This document shows positions 35,682 through 43,642 of a stretch of DNA of 64,000 nt, one piece after another. Both the position numbers and the translations under genes were made by a program. The DNA lies in the NCBI GenBank assembly GCA_036407095.1, contig DASWZV010000126.1, positions 62,001 through 126,000 on the forward strand, in the 5' to 3' direction. Numbering within the stretch: position 1 is the stretch's first letter; each line of letters begins with the position of its first letter. The DNA is from Gp6-AA40 sp036407095. GTDB lineage: Bacteria; Acidobacteriota; Vicinamibacteria; Vicinamibacterales; UBA2999. Below the pieces are notes generated by a model. The model saw only the letters and a list, made by a program, of their open reading frames with translations, did no database searches and was not told where the DNA came from.

Positions 35682-36470
35682 ATGTCACGCTCACTCATTC
35701 GCGTCGTTCTCATAGGGGCGCTGATGTGCCTGTCTGGCGCCCTGACGTTCGCCCAAACCTCACAGACACAACAACCACAAACGTCAACCACGACGGAAAG
35801 CAAGTCGTTCGAGGTGCTCGCAGTCAACGGCAACACGCTGGTCGTCAAGCTGCCCGAAGGGACGAGGGAACTCAACGTCCCCGACGACTTCAGGTTCACC
35901 GTCAATGGTCAGCCGATGTCCGTCCACGATTTGATGCCCGGGATGACGGGAACCGCCAACATCACGACCCGCACGAAGGTTATTCCCGTCACCGTGACAG
36001 AAGTCCGGAACGGACAGGTCGTGATGCAATCGGGCTCGAACATCTGGGTGCGCACATCTGACGGTCAGGTGAGGATGTTCACTCAAAGCGACGTCGACCA
36101 ACGAGGGGCCACGATTTACCGCGAAGGAAAGCCGGCGAAGGTATCCGACTTCCGTGAAGGCGATCGGCTGTCGGCGACCATCGTCACGTCGAAGCCGCCG
36201 CAGGTCCTCACCGAGAAGGAAGTGCAGGCGACGCTCGCCAAGGCGGCACCCCCTGCACCCGCTCCACCTGCAGCCGCGCCCAGGCCGGCGCCAATCGCGC
36301 CACCCTCGGCGCAGGCCGCGCCGCCCCCAGCGCCCGCACCACAGCCAGCACCTCGGGAGGCACGAGCGCTTCCGAAGACCGCTGGCACGCAACCCCTGAT
36401 CGCACTGATCGGTCTGGCTTCGCTTTTGATCGGCGCGACGCTCACGATCCGGCGTCGACTGGCGCGCTAG
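35682..36470 (+). CDS. Exported protein with LPKTAG sortase signal
   Basis: Protein of 262 residues. A GAGGAGG site precedes ATG 35682, which starts a signal peptide (IRVVLIGALMCLSGALTFAQ). Residues about 40-175 form a beta-rich domain (SFEVLAVNGNTLVVKLPEGTRELNVPDDFRF, ANITTRTKVIPVTVTEVRNGQVV). A Pro/Ala-rich linker of about 40 residues follows. The C-terminus is a sorting signal: LPKTAG at 230-235, a hydrophobic helix (LIALIGLASLLIGATLTI) and a basic tail (RRRLAR). The sortase gene starts 1 bp after its stop, so this is very likely its dedicated substrate. Confidence 0.85.
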   Translation: MSRSLIRVVLIGALMCLSGALTFAQTSQTQQPQTSTTTESKSFEVLAVNGNTLVVKLPEGTRELNVPDDFRFTVNGQPMSVHDLMPGMTGTANITTRTKVIPVTVTEVRNGQVVMQSGSNIWVRTSDGQVRMFTQSDVDQRGATIYREGKPAKVSDFREGDRLSATIVTSKPPQVLTEKEVQATLAKAAPPAPAPPAAAPRPAPIAPPSAQAAPPPAPAPQPAPREARALPKTAGTQPLIALIGLASLLIGATLTIRRRLAR

Positions 36471-36471
36471 C

Positions 36472-37173
36472 GTGACAGGCCCGTCCATGCGATCGCGCGC
36501 GTTCTGGAATGCAGTAGAAGCTATCGCGTGGGCTGCTGGTGTCGTGTGCCTTGTGTATGTCGCCCTGCAGTACCGCGACGGTCTGAACGGCACGCGCGAG
36601 GCGATGCGGCAGTTCTCGGAACTCAAGAGCACCGAACGTCATCGACCTGAATCGGTCGACGTGACGCTCTGGTCGGAAGCCCGGATCAAGGCCTGGCAGA
36701 GCACGCGCGACCTGCCAGGTCCATCGCCTCTCGCGGTGCTTCGTATCCCTCGTATCCATCTCGAAGTACCCGTGCTCGAGGGCACCGAAGAGCTCGCATT
36801 GAATCGAGGAACGGGCCATATCGTGGACACGGCGCTGCCAGGAGCCGATGGGAATGTCGGCATCGCCGGACATCGGGATGGTTTCTTCAGGGTATTGCGA
36901 GACGTCGCACCCGGAGATGCGATCGAACTCGAATCTCTTCACGCGACGGAGATCTATCGAATCGAGCGGACCTGGATCGTGGGCCCTGACGATGTGTCGG
37001 TGCTCGATCCGACGACGACTCCCTCGTTGACGCTCGTCACCTGCTATCCGTTCTACTTCGTGGGCTCGGCTCCGCAGCGGTATATCGTCCGTGCGGTTCG
37101 CAGCGAGACGCGGCGGGACACGCTCGTCGCGCATCACCTGCTGAATCCGCCGCAGATGATGCGCGCGAGGTGA
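36472..37173 (+). CDS. Class D-like sortase
   Basis: GTG 36472 follows the previous stop by one base; ATG 36487 is an alternative. The 233-residue product has an N-terminal membrane anchor (WAAGVVCLVYVAL) and a sortase barrel: LAVLRIPRIHLEVPVLEGT, then GHIVDTALPGADGNVGIAGHRDGFF with catalytic His134, TLVTCYPF with Cys191, and APQRYIVRA with Arg203. The TLxTCYPFYF.GSAP.R block is typical of class D-like sortases in Acidobacteria and some proteobacteria. It would cut the LPKTAG signal of the upstream protein at the outer face of the inner membrane. Confidence 0.9.
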   Translation: MTGPSMRSRAFWNAVEAIAWAAGVVCLVYVALQYRDGLNGTREAMRQFSELKSTERHRPESVDVTLWSEARIKAWQSTRDLPGPSPLAVLRIPRIHLEVPVLEGTEELALNRGTGHIVDTALPGADGNVGIAGHRDGFFRVLRDVAPGDAIELESLHATEIYRIERTWIVGPDDVSVLDPTTTPSLTLVTCYPFYFVGSAPQRYIVRAVRSETRRDTLVAHHLLNPPQMMRAR

Positions 37174-37215
37174 TCGCCAGACCGCGGCGTCCTCGAGATC
37201 ACGCGGTCCGGCGGG

Positions 37216-38478
37216 TCAGGACTTCTTCAATCGCAGGATCTTTCCACCCATTCCGTCGGTCAGCACATACAGCGCTCCGTCGGGTCCTTCGTTGACGCCG
37301 CGAATGCGCGCGTTCAGATCCACGAGCAGGCGCTGTTCCGCGACGACGTGGTTGCCGTTGAGCACGAGCCGCACGAGGCTCTTGCCGGCGAGCGCGCACA
37401 CGAACAGGTTGCCGTCCCATGCGGGAAACATCTTGCCGGTGTAGAAGCCGATGCCCGACGGCGCGATGTCCGGCGTCCAGAAGTACACGGGCTGCTCCAT
37501 GCCGCTCTGTGCCGTCTTGTCGTTGTTGATCGGCTTGCCGGTGTAGTCACGTCCGTAGCCGATCACCGGGAAGCCGTAGTTCTTCCCCTTCTCGATCTCG
37601 TTGATCTCGTCGCCGCCGCGCGGTCCGTGCTCGCTGGCCCACAATCTGCCGGTCTTCGGATGGATGGCCACGCCCTGATCATCACGGAAGCCGAGCGCGA
37701 AGATCTCGCCGCGCGCGCCGGCCTTTCCGACAAACGGGTTGTCCTTCGGGATCGATCCGTCGGTGTTGATGCGCAGCACTTTGCCCATCAGGCTGTCGAG
37801 CTGCTGCGGCTGCATCCAGTCCTCCGACTTGATGCCGAGACCGGCAGGCACCGTCGACGTCACGAGCAGCGTGCCGTCAGTGGCCTGCGTCAGCCGGCCG
37901 CCCGTGCCTTCGGCGTCCAGCAGATCCTTGACCCCCTCGAGGCGCTTGTCATCTGCGGCGAGCCGTGCGCTCGCGACGTGCACATGCGTCGGCGTGCGCT
38001 GCTTCGTCGGGTCCACACCGTCGGGCAGGACCGAGTACGTCAGGTAGATGGTGCGGTTCTCGGCGAATCGTCGATCCGGCTGCACGTCGAAGACGAGCTG
38101 TTGGGCGCGCGCATACAGGTTCGGCGGCATGCCCTCGAGCGCTTCCGAGATCTTGCCGTCCGTGCCGACCAGCCTGATGTGGCCGTCACGTTCGGCGACG
38201 ATCGCGCGCCCGTCAGGCAGGAAGCGGAACGCCGCGCCGTTCAGACCGCTGGCGAACGTCTCCACCGTGAAACTCTCGCTTCGTGCGGGCACCGCCGCGC
38301 GGGTCTGTCCGAGCCACTGCGGAATCGGCGCGTAGCCGTCCGGCGCCGCGCTTTCGCCAGGCGGCTGTTGCCCCGGCGGCTGCGCGGGAGGCCGCGGAAC
38401 GGATTTCGTTTGTGCATGAAGAAGACCGGCGGCCAGCGCGAGACACGCGGCGCCGATGATGACCAGGCGACGAATCAT
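37216..38478 (-). CDS. PQQ-dependent sugar dehydrogenase family protein (Asd/GDH-B-like)
   Basis: Protein of 420 residues with a signal peptide (ends AAGLLHAQ) and a Pro/Gln-rich spacer. The GSDH propeller is recognised by FLPDGRAIVAERDGHIRLV, the EIFALGFRDDQGVAIHPKTGRLWASEHGPRGGDEIN block, which includes metal and PQQ ligands, and IAPSGIGFYTGKMFPAWDGNLFVCALAG. Such proteins are soluble periplasmic aldose or sorbosone dehydrogenases using PQQ. No PQQ biosynthesis gene is in the window. Confidence 0.88.
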   Translation of the reverse strand: MIRRLVIIGAACLALAAGLLHAQTKSVPRPPAQPPGQQPPGESAAPDGYAPIPQWLGQTRAAVPARSESFTVETFASGLNGAAFRFLPDGRAIVAERDGHIRLVGTDGKISEALEGMPPNLYARAQQLVFDVQPDRRFAENRTIYLTYSVLPDGVDPTKQRTPTHVHVASARLAADDKRLEGVKDLLDAEGTGGRLTQATDGTLLVTSTVPAGLGIKSEDWMQPQQLDSLMGKVLRINTDGSIPKDNPFVGKAGARGEIFALGFRDDQGVAIHPKTGRLWASEHGPRGGDEINEIEKGKNYGFPVIGYGRDYTGKPINNDKTAQSGMEQPVYFWTPDIAPSGIGFYTGKMFPAWDGNLFVCALAGKSLVRLVLNGNHVVAEQRLLVDLNARIRGVNEGPDGALYVLTDGMGGKILRLKKS

Positions 38479-38677
38479 TGAACCTCCAAGGAGCTTCGAA
38501 CGTGGCGATTGTACTGTGCGCGATGCAACGCCTCGAAGAACACAGAGGTGCGACTCCGTGGTATGGTGGATCTACCGTCGCAGACGTCATCAGCGGCGCT
38601 TAAACAAAGGCTTCTAGCGACCACGCTCTTTCAACTTCGGGAGCACCACGATACGGTCGCGGCCGGGAGGTGCATCT

Positions 38678-38707
38678 ATGGCAAACAGCACCGGAGGCAG
38701 TCGCTAG
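38678..38707 (+). CDS. Possible nine-residue leader-type peptide
   Basis: GGGAGG at 38665-38670 is 7 bp before ATG 38678, and the frame encodes MANSTGGSR then TAG. A terminator-like hairpin begins 20 bp after the stop. The layout of ribosome site, short peptide and terminator is that of an attenuator or small mRNA. No regulated gene follows on the plus strand within 1 kb, so this is speculative. Confidence 0.3.
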   Translation: MANSTGGSR

Positions 38708-38726
38708 ACTGTTTCCACATCGGGGA

Positions 38727-38757
38727 GGGCCGTCGCAGTCGACGGCCCTTTCCATTT
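38727..38757 (+). terminator. Intrinsic terminator-like hairpin
   Basis: A perfect 9-bp stem, GGGCCGTCG-CAGT-CGACGGCCC (38727-38748, counting the short loop), is followed by TTTCCATTTT. It would end a plus-strand transcript that includes the short frame at 38678. Confidence 0.7.
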
Positions 38758-38912
38758 TCGGGCCACGAAGGACCGGCCGCCTTTTGACGACGAACGCATT
38801 TTGAAAGTACGGCGTCGTGCTCACACTTCGCCTATCTGCGTTCGACCGAACGAACCTTTCCGTGGATGGACACTCCGGCTGCCGGACCGCGCGTTGTCCC
38901 CACCGTTGCGAA

Positions 38913-39341
38913 TCAGGACGCCTGATCTGTACCACTCGTCGATTCACGATCGCGCGCGAGCTGCTTCCGAACCTCGATCTGGTAACGGACCACGGCAGGT
39001 GCCGAGAATGCGAGCACCGCGAGCCGTATGCCGATCAAGACAACGGAGCTTGTCAAGATCGGTTGGCCTACCCAGGCACGATACAGGGCCAAAGAATCGA
39101 ACACCAAACTAATCCCGCAGATGTACGGAATGAACGTGAAGAACCAGTTCCAGGCCTTTTGAGGCACCGCTGACCAATACAGCAGGACCAGATTTCCGAG
39201 AATGGCCGGCACTGGGGCGATGACCCGCTGCCCCCCGATCAAGAACTCGAGGGCTTGAAGACTCGCGATCACACCGATAAGAACCTGGATCTTCTTCCGG
39301 TCGCGAGGATCAAGACCCAAGAACACACGTTTCTGAATCAA
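38913..39341 (-). CDS. Small hypothetical membrane protein
   Basis: The frame is open to 39383. TTG 39341 is preferred because TCAGGAG is 8 bp upstream, giving 142 residues. Four hydrophobic segments are visible (VLIGVIASLQALEFLIGG, PVPAILGNLVLLYWSAV, WNWFFTFIPYICGISLVFDSLALY, TSSVVLIGIRLAVLAFSAPAVV), with a basic N-terminus (DPRDRKK) and a charged tail. No family is recognised. Confidence 0.6.
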   Translation of the reverse strand: MIQKRVFLGLDPRDRKKIQVLIGVIASLQALEFLIGGQRVIAPVPAILGNLVLLYWSAVPQKAWNWFFTFIPYICGISLVFDSLALYRAWVGQPILTSSVVLIGIRLAVLAFSAPAVVRYQIEVRKQLARDRESTSGTDQAS

Positions 39342-39749
39342 CGTAATCGGCTCCTGAAAAAGTACGGAGGACTCTGGCCACAACGATCACGACGATTCAC
39401 ACTGTCGGAGACAATTCACACAGGGGGGACGCGGAAGTCTAAAACGGCATCGAACTCAAGGCATTGAACAACCTCAGTGCCCCGGTGTGTCGCCACGTAA
39501 GTCCGGCTCGAGCGGCTACCACCGGAGCATGAGAAGAGAAGACGAAGATCCCGTGTCTCCCTGTTCGTGGCAGAAGGACGCTGTACGCGACCACTGCGCC
39601 CATTGAGCTACGCTCGAGATTCTCCACTTGGCCCCGCGTTCTCCGCCAATGAATTCACCCAAATAGGGTGATCTATTGATCTTGTGCCCTTGCGGGCGCC
39701 CCGGCTAGACTTCGTGTGGGCAGGTGTGACCGGACGTATGAGGAGGGGA
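39342..39749. other. Divergent gap of 408 bp
   Basis: Holds the promoter region of the DUF1592 operon (separate entry) and about 250 bp in which I see no gene. A GTCCGGCT-like half element (AAGTCCGGCTCGAGC) is at 39499. Confidence 0.5.
39655..39711 (+). promoter_or_regulatory. Operator-like inverted repeat and possible promoter of the DUF1592 operon
   Basis: TCACCC-AAATA-GGGTGA at 39655-39671 is a perfect 6-bp inverted repeat with an AT-rich spacer, as in operators of dimeric regulators. Just downstream TTGTGC (39682-39687) and TAGACT (39706-39711) are 18 bp apart and could be -35 and -10 boxes. The operon's first ATG is at 39738/39750. Confidence 0.4.
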
Positions 39750-42359
39750 ATGAGAACCGCTGTCGCCACGGTGGCTGTCCTGCTCTACCTCGTTGTAGCA
39801 GCCGATCGCTGGTCGGAGGGGCGCGCGCAAACAGCCTCTCCGGCTCCGAAAACGGGTTCGGAGGTCGTTTCTGGAGGACAGTCGTCCACGGAAGCACAGA
39901 CTGCCAGTCAGACACTGGCTGCCTCGCCGACCAAGACACCGGTCTCACCGCAGCGCGCCCTCATCGATCAGTACTGCATGGGCTGCCACAGCGATCGGGT
40001 GAAGTCAGGCGGCCTGGCGTTGTCACAGTTGAACCTCGACTCGGTTGATCAGAGCGCGGAGATTGCCGAGAAGGTGATCCGCAAGCTGCGCGGCGGTCTG
40101 ATGCCGCCCGCCAGCGCCAAACGTCCTGATAGTCACGCGACCGCCGAATTCGTCTCCTGGCTCGAGAACAAAATCGACACGGCTGCCACGACGAGCGCAC
40201 CCGGACGGGTGCCGCTGCGACGTCTCAACCGCCGCGAGTACGGGTACGCGATACGCGATCTCCTCGGACTCGATATCGATGCCAGGGCGTGGCTGCCCGA
40301 GGACAACGTCAAGGGCAACTTCGACAACAACGCCGCCGCCCTGCAGGTCTCACCCAACTTCATCGACCAGTACATCTACGCCGCGCGCGCGGTCGCACTC
40401 GAGGCGATCGGCAACCCCAAGGCTCCCGCCGAAACGACCACGTACGGCGACGTCGCCAACATGGTGATCTCGCTGCCGCCGCAGGGTGCTCCCGGCACCG
40501 GCAGGCAGCAGCATCACATCGAAGGCATGCCCTTCGGCACACGGGGTGGTTTCGTCGCCGAACACAACTTCCCTGCTGACGGCGACTACGAGCTGACGAT
40601 CGGCGACATGGCGCTGGCGCGCGAAGTGCCGCGCATGGAGTTCGAGAACACCGTCATCGCGCTGCTCGACGGCAAAGAGTTCTATCGCACGAACATCGGC
40701 GGCGAGGCCGATCACAAGGCGATCGATCAGACGCTGGATCCCGCGGTCGAAGCGATCAACGGACGGCTGCGGAAGATCCGCTTCCACGCCACCGCGGGGC
40801 AGCACAAGCTGGCGATCACGTTCGTGCATCGCAGCTTCGCCGAAAGCGACGAGCGGGTCCGCACCGTGGCGCTCGAAGGCGGCCAGGAGCGCATCCAGGC
40901 CGCGCATGCGCTGCAGATCCGCGGCCCGCTCTCCGTTACCGGCATGAGCGAGTCACCAAGTCGAGCGAAGATCTTCATCTGCGAGCCCAAGACCTCGCGC
41001 GAAGAACTGACATGCGCCAGCAGGATCGTCGAGAACCTTTCGCGGCGCGCGTTCCGGCGTCCGGTGACCGCCGAAGACGTCAATCCCTTGATGGCCTTCT
41101 ACAAGGCGGGATACTCCAACGGGGGCTTCGAAGGTGGCGTACGCGACGCCCTCAGCGCGATCCTGGCAAGCCCGCATTTCCTCTATCGCGCGGAAGCCGG
41201 GGTGGGAACGAGCGCGACTCGCACGCTATCGGATCTCGAGCTGGCGTCGCGACTCTCCTTCTTCCTGTGGAGCAGTCTGCCGGATGACGAACTGCTGAAG
41301 GTCGCCGCCGAATCGCGCCTCAGCAAGCCCGACGTATTGGCCGCACAAGTGAGTCGGATGCTTGCCGACCCGCGTGCGAAGTCTCTCAGCAACGACTTCG
41401 CGTTCCAGTGGCTGCACCTCTCCAAACTGGACGAGATTACTCCCGACAGAGCGCAGTTCCCGCAGGCGAGCGGCCTGCTCGACCCGCGCGGGCTGTTCAA
41501 AGAGGAGCTCCGCCAGTTCGTCGATAGCGTCCTGCGCCCTTCGGCTAGCGGCGTCGAGGGGCGCGGCAACAGCAGCGTGTTCGATCTGCTGACCGCGGAC
41601 TACACCTTCCTCAACGAGCGGCTCGCGATGCTCTACGGCATCGAGTCGGTGAAGGGTGCCCACTTCCGTCGCGTGACACTCGAAAACCCGGCACGCTACG
41701 GGCTGTTGGGCAAAGGTGCGATCCTGATGATGACCGCGTATCCCAATCGCACGTCGCCTGTGCTGCGTGGCGCGTGGATACTCGATCGCCTTCTCGGCGC
41801 GCCGCCACCCGAGCCGCCTCTCAACGTTCCGACCCTGCCGGAAAACCGACGCGGTCAGCCGCCGAAGACACTGCGCGCCAGGCTCGAGCAGCACAGGGCG
41901 AGTCCGACGTGCGCCGCGTGTCACGGAGCGATGGATCCGCTCGGACTGGCGCTGGAGAATTTCAACGCGGTGGGTCAGTTCCGCGCCAACGATCCCGATA
42001 CGCAGACGCCGATCGATTCCACCGGCCAGCTGCCGGATGGCACGGCGATCAAGGGGCCTCAGGATCTTCGCCAGACGCTGGTCACCCGGCCCGATCATCA
42101 GTTCGTGCAGGCGTTCACCGAGAACCTGATGACCTACGCCCTGGGTCGAAGCCTCGACTATCACGACATGCCCACGGTCCGCCGCATCGTCCGCAAGGCG
42201 GCCGCGGACAACTACACGTTCAAGTCGATCGCGCTTGGCGTGATCTCGAGCGACGAGTTCCGCAAGAAGGAAACGGACAGCCACGAGCAGACGCCAGGGA
42301 GAGCGGAGCCTTCAGGCTCCGCGAAGCCAGCCTCAACTTCGTCCGGAGGACTGCAGTGA
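39750..42359 (+). CDS. DUF1592/DUF1588/DUF1585 cytochrome-type protein (Planctomycete-type cytochrome c family)
   Basis: ATG 39750 follows AGGAGGGG; ATG 39738 is an alternative. The 869-residue product has a signal peptide (VAVLLYLVVAADRWSEGRAQ), an N-terminal cytochrome-like CMGCH motif (C76-H80), and the ordered DUF1587 (VPLRRLNRREYGYAIRDLLGL), DUF1595/1592 (SRRAFRRPVTAEDV, LASPHFLYRAE, ASRLSFFLWSSLPDDELL), DUF1588 (TSPVLRGAWILDRLLGAPPPEPP, CAACHGAMDPLGLALENFN with C721-H725) and DUF1585 (MTYALGRSLDYHDMP) blocks. Two hemes are expected. The function of the family is unknown; a redox role at the cell surface is inferred. It overlaps the next gene by one base. Confidence 0.9.
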   Translation: MRTAVATVAVLLYLVVAADRWSEGRAQTASPAPKTGSEVVSGGQSSTEAQTASQTLAASPTKTPVSPQRALIDQYCMGCHSDRVKSGGLALSQLNLDSVDQSAEIAEKVIRKLRGGLMPPASAKRPDSHATAEFVSWLENKIDTAATTSAPGRVPLRRLNRREYGYAIRDLLGLDIDARAWLPEDNVKGNFDNNAAALQVSPNFIDQYIYAARAVALEAIGNPKAPAETTTYGDVANMVISLPPQGAPGTGRQQHHIEGMPFGTRGGFVAEHNFPADGDYELTIGDMALAREVPRMEFENTVIALLDGKEFYRTNIGGEADHKAIDQTLDPAVEAINGRLRKIRFHATAGQHKLAITFVHRSFAESDERVRTVALEGGQERIQAAHALQIRGPLSVTGMSESPSRAKIFICEPKTSREELTCASRIVENLSRRAFRRPVTAEDVNPLMAFYKAGYSNGGFEGGVRDALSAILASPHFLYRAEAGVGTSATRTLSDLELASRLSFFLWSSLPDDELLKVAAESRLSKPDVLAAQVSRMLADPRAKSLSNDFAFQWLHLSKLDEITPDRAQFPQASGLLDPRGLFKEELRQFVDSVLRPSASGVEGRGNSSVFDLLTADYTFLNERLAMLYGIESVKGAHFRRVTLENPARYGLLGKGAILMMTAYPNRTSPVLRGAWILDRLLGAPPPEPPLNVPTLPENRRGQPPKTLRARLEQHRASPTCAACHGAMDPLGLALENFNAVGQFRANDPDTQTPIDSTGQLPDGTAIKGPQDLRQTLVTRPDHQFVQAFTENLMTYALGRSLDYHDMPTVRRIVRKAAADNYTFKSIALGVISSDEFRKKETDSHEQTPGRAEPSGSAKPASTSSGGLQ
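42303..42322. repeat. Palindrome inside the DUF1592 gene
   Basis: GCGGAGCC-ttca-GGCTCCGC lies in the codons of the C-terminal linker (GRAEPSGSAKP), 37 bp before the stop. It resembles the dispersed palindromes in size and in the TTCA loop. Confidence 0.6.
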
Positions 42360-43642
42360 TGTTTCTCACTCGCAAGCATCTGTCACGACGTGCCGTGCTC
42401 AAGGGCGCCAGCGCGACCATCGCTCTTCCGCTGCTGGATGCGATGATCCCGGCAGGAACGGCGCTGGCGCAGACGGTTGCCGCAGCGAGCCCGCGCCTCG
42501 GCTTCGTGTACTTCCCGCACGGCGCGCTTCAGGACGAGTGGCAGCCGAAGCAGACGGGTCGTGATTTCGATTTCCCCTTCATCCTCGAGCCGCTGAAACC
42601 GGTGCGCGAGTACGTGACCGTCGTCAGCGGCCTGCGCAACAAGGGCGGTGAGAGCTCGAGCCCGCACGGGATCATCGAAGAGACGTGGTTGAACTGCATC
42701 AACCCGCGCCGGCGCGATGTGAAGTCGGGTGTTGGCATCACCGTCGATCAGATTGCGGCGCGACATCTCGGTAAAGAAACGTCGCTGCCGTCGCTGGAGC
42801 TCTGCGCGGAGCCGGGCGGCATGATCTCGTTCCGGACGCCGAATCAGCCGCTGCCGATGGAAAACAATCCGCGGAAGGTGTTCTTCGGTTTGTTCGGCCA
42901 GGGCGACACGAAAGAAGAACGCGCGGCCATTCTCAAGACGACGGACAGTCTGCTCGACTACGTGAGAGACGCGACGGCGAGCCTGAATCGCAAGCTCGAT
43001 ACGGCGGACCGTGCGAGGGTCAGCGACTACCTGGATTCGGTACGCGAGATCGAGCTGCGCGTGCAGAAACTCGAGCAGAACGCCCACTCGATGGCCGATC
43101 TGCCCGGTGCACCGCTCGGTCCGCCGGAGGACTTCGGTGAGCTGCTCGGGGTGCAGTTCGAGATGATGGCGCTCGCCTGGCAGACCAACCGCACCAAAGT
43201 GACGACGATGAAGATGGTCGAGGAAGCGAGCATGCGGACGTATCCGAACCTCGACGTCCATGAGGCGTTCCACCCGACCTCGCACTGGGGTGGTTTCCCG
43301 GACCGCATCGCCAACCTGAGAAAGATCCAGAACTACCATACCGCCGTGTTCGCGAAGTTCGTGAAGCGCCTCGCCGATATGCGCGAGGGCGACGGCTCCG
43401 TGCTCGATCATTCGCTCATCCTGTTCGGCAGCAACATGGCGAACAGCGACGCGCACAACAACGATCCGCTGCCGCAGGCGCTGATCGGCCGCGGCGGTGG
43501 CCTCAAGGGCAACCAGCATCTCCACTACAAGCAGGACACGCCGCACGCGAACATCCTGGTGACGATGCTGAACCGCGCGGGCGTCCCGGTCGAAGAGATC
43601 GAGAAATTCGCCGACAACACCGGCGCGTTCTCGGAACTGTGA
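42359..43642 (+). CDS. DUF1552 protein, Tat-exported
   Basis: ATG 42359 overlaps the DUF1592 stop (TGATG). The 427-residue product starts with a Tat-like leader (LSRRAVLKGASATIALPLLDAM). DUF1552 features are RLGFVYFPHGALQDEWQPK, YVTVVSGLRNKGGESSSPHG, GITVDQIAARHLGKETSLPSLELC, KVTTMKMVEEASMRTYPNLDVHEAFHPTSHW (in short blocks) and LILFGSNMANSDAHNNDPLPQALIGRGGG. The fold resembles sulfatase/alkaline-phosphatase-like secreted proteins, but the catalytic role is undefined. DUF1592 and DUF1552 genes are a known pair. The next gene starts inside its stop codon region. Confidence 0.9.
   Translation: MFLTRKHLSRRAVLKGASATIALPLLDAMIPAGTALAQTVAAASPRLGFVYFPHGALQDEWQPKQTGRDFDFPFILEPLKPVREYVTVVSGLRNKGGESSSPHGIIEETWLNCINPRRRDVKSGVGITVDQIAARHLGKETSLPSLELCAEPGGMISFRTPNQPLPMENNPRKVFFGLFGQGDTKEERAAILKTTDSLLDYVRDATASLNRKLDTADRARVSDYLDSVREIELRVQKLEQNAHSMADLPGAPLGPPEDFGELLGVQFEMMALAWQTNRTKVTTMKMVEEASMRTYPNLDVHEAFHPTSHWGGFPDRIANLRKIQNYHTAVFAKFVKRLADMREGDGSVLDHSLILFGSNMANSDAHNNDPLPQALIGRGGGLKGNQHLHYKQDTPHANILVTMLNRAGVPVEEIEKFADNTGAFSEL

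Larger units (their letters stand above)
38479..38912. other. Gap of 434 bp with possible small transcript
   Basis: Between the sugar dehydrogenase start (minus) and the end of a small membrane protein gene (minus). A 92-residue open frame on the plus strand has no protein-like character. The part at 38660-38757 has a ribosome site, a nine-codon frame and a strong hairpin, listed separately. Confidence 0.5.

Noticed and set aside
35416..35694. Extension of the amidohydrolase frame upstream of 35415
   Set aside because: ATG 35415 has a ribosome site and a Tat leader directly after it; the extension shows no domain and would overlap the promoter of the divergent gene.
38509..38787. Plus-strand frame of 92 codons
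   Set aside because: It runs through a terminator hairpin and its composition is not protein-like.
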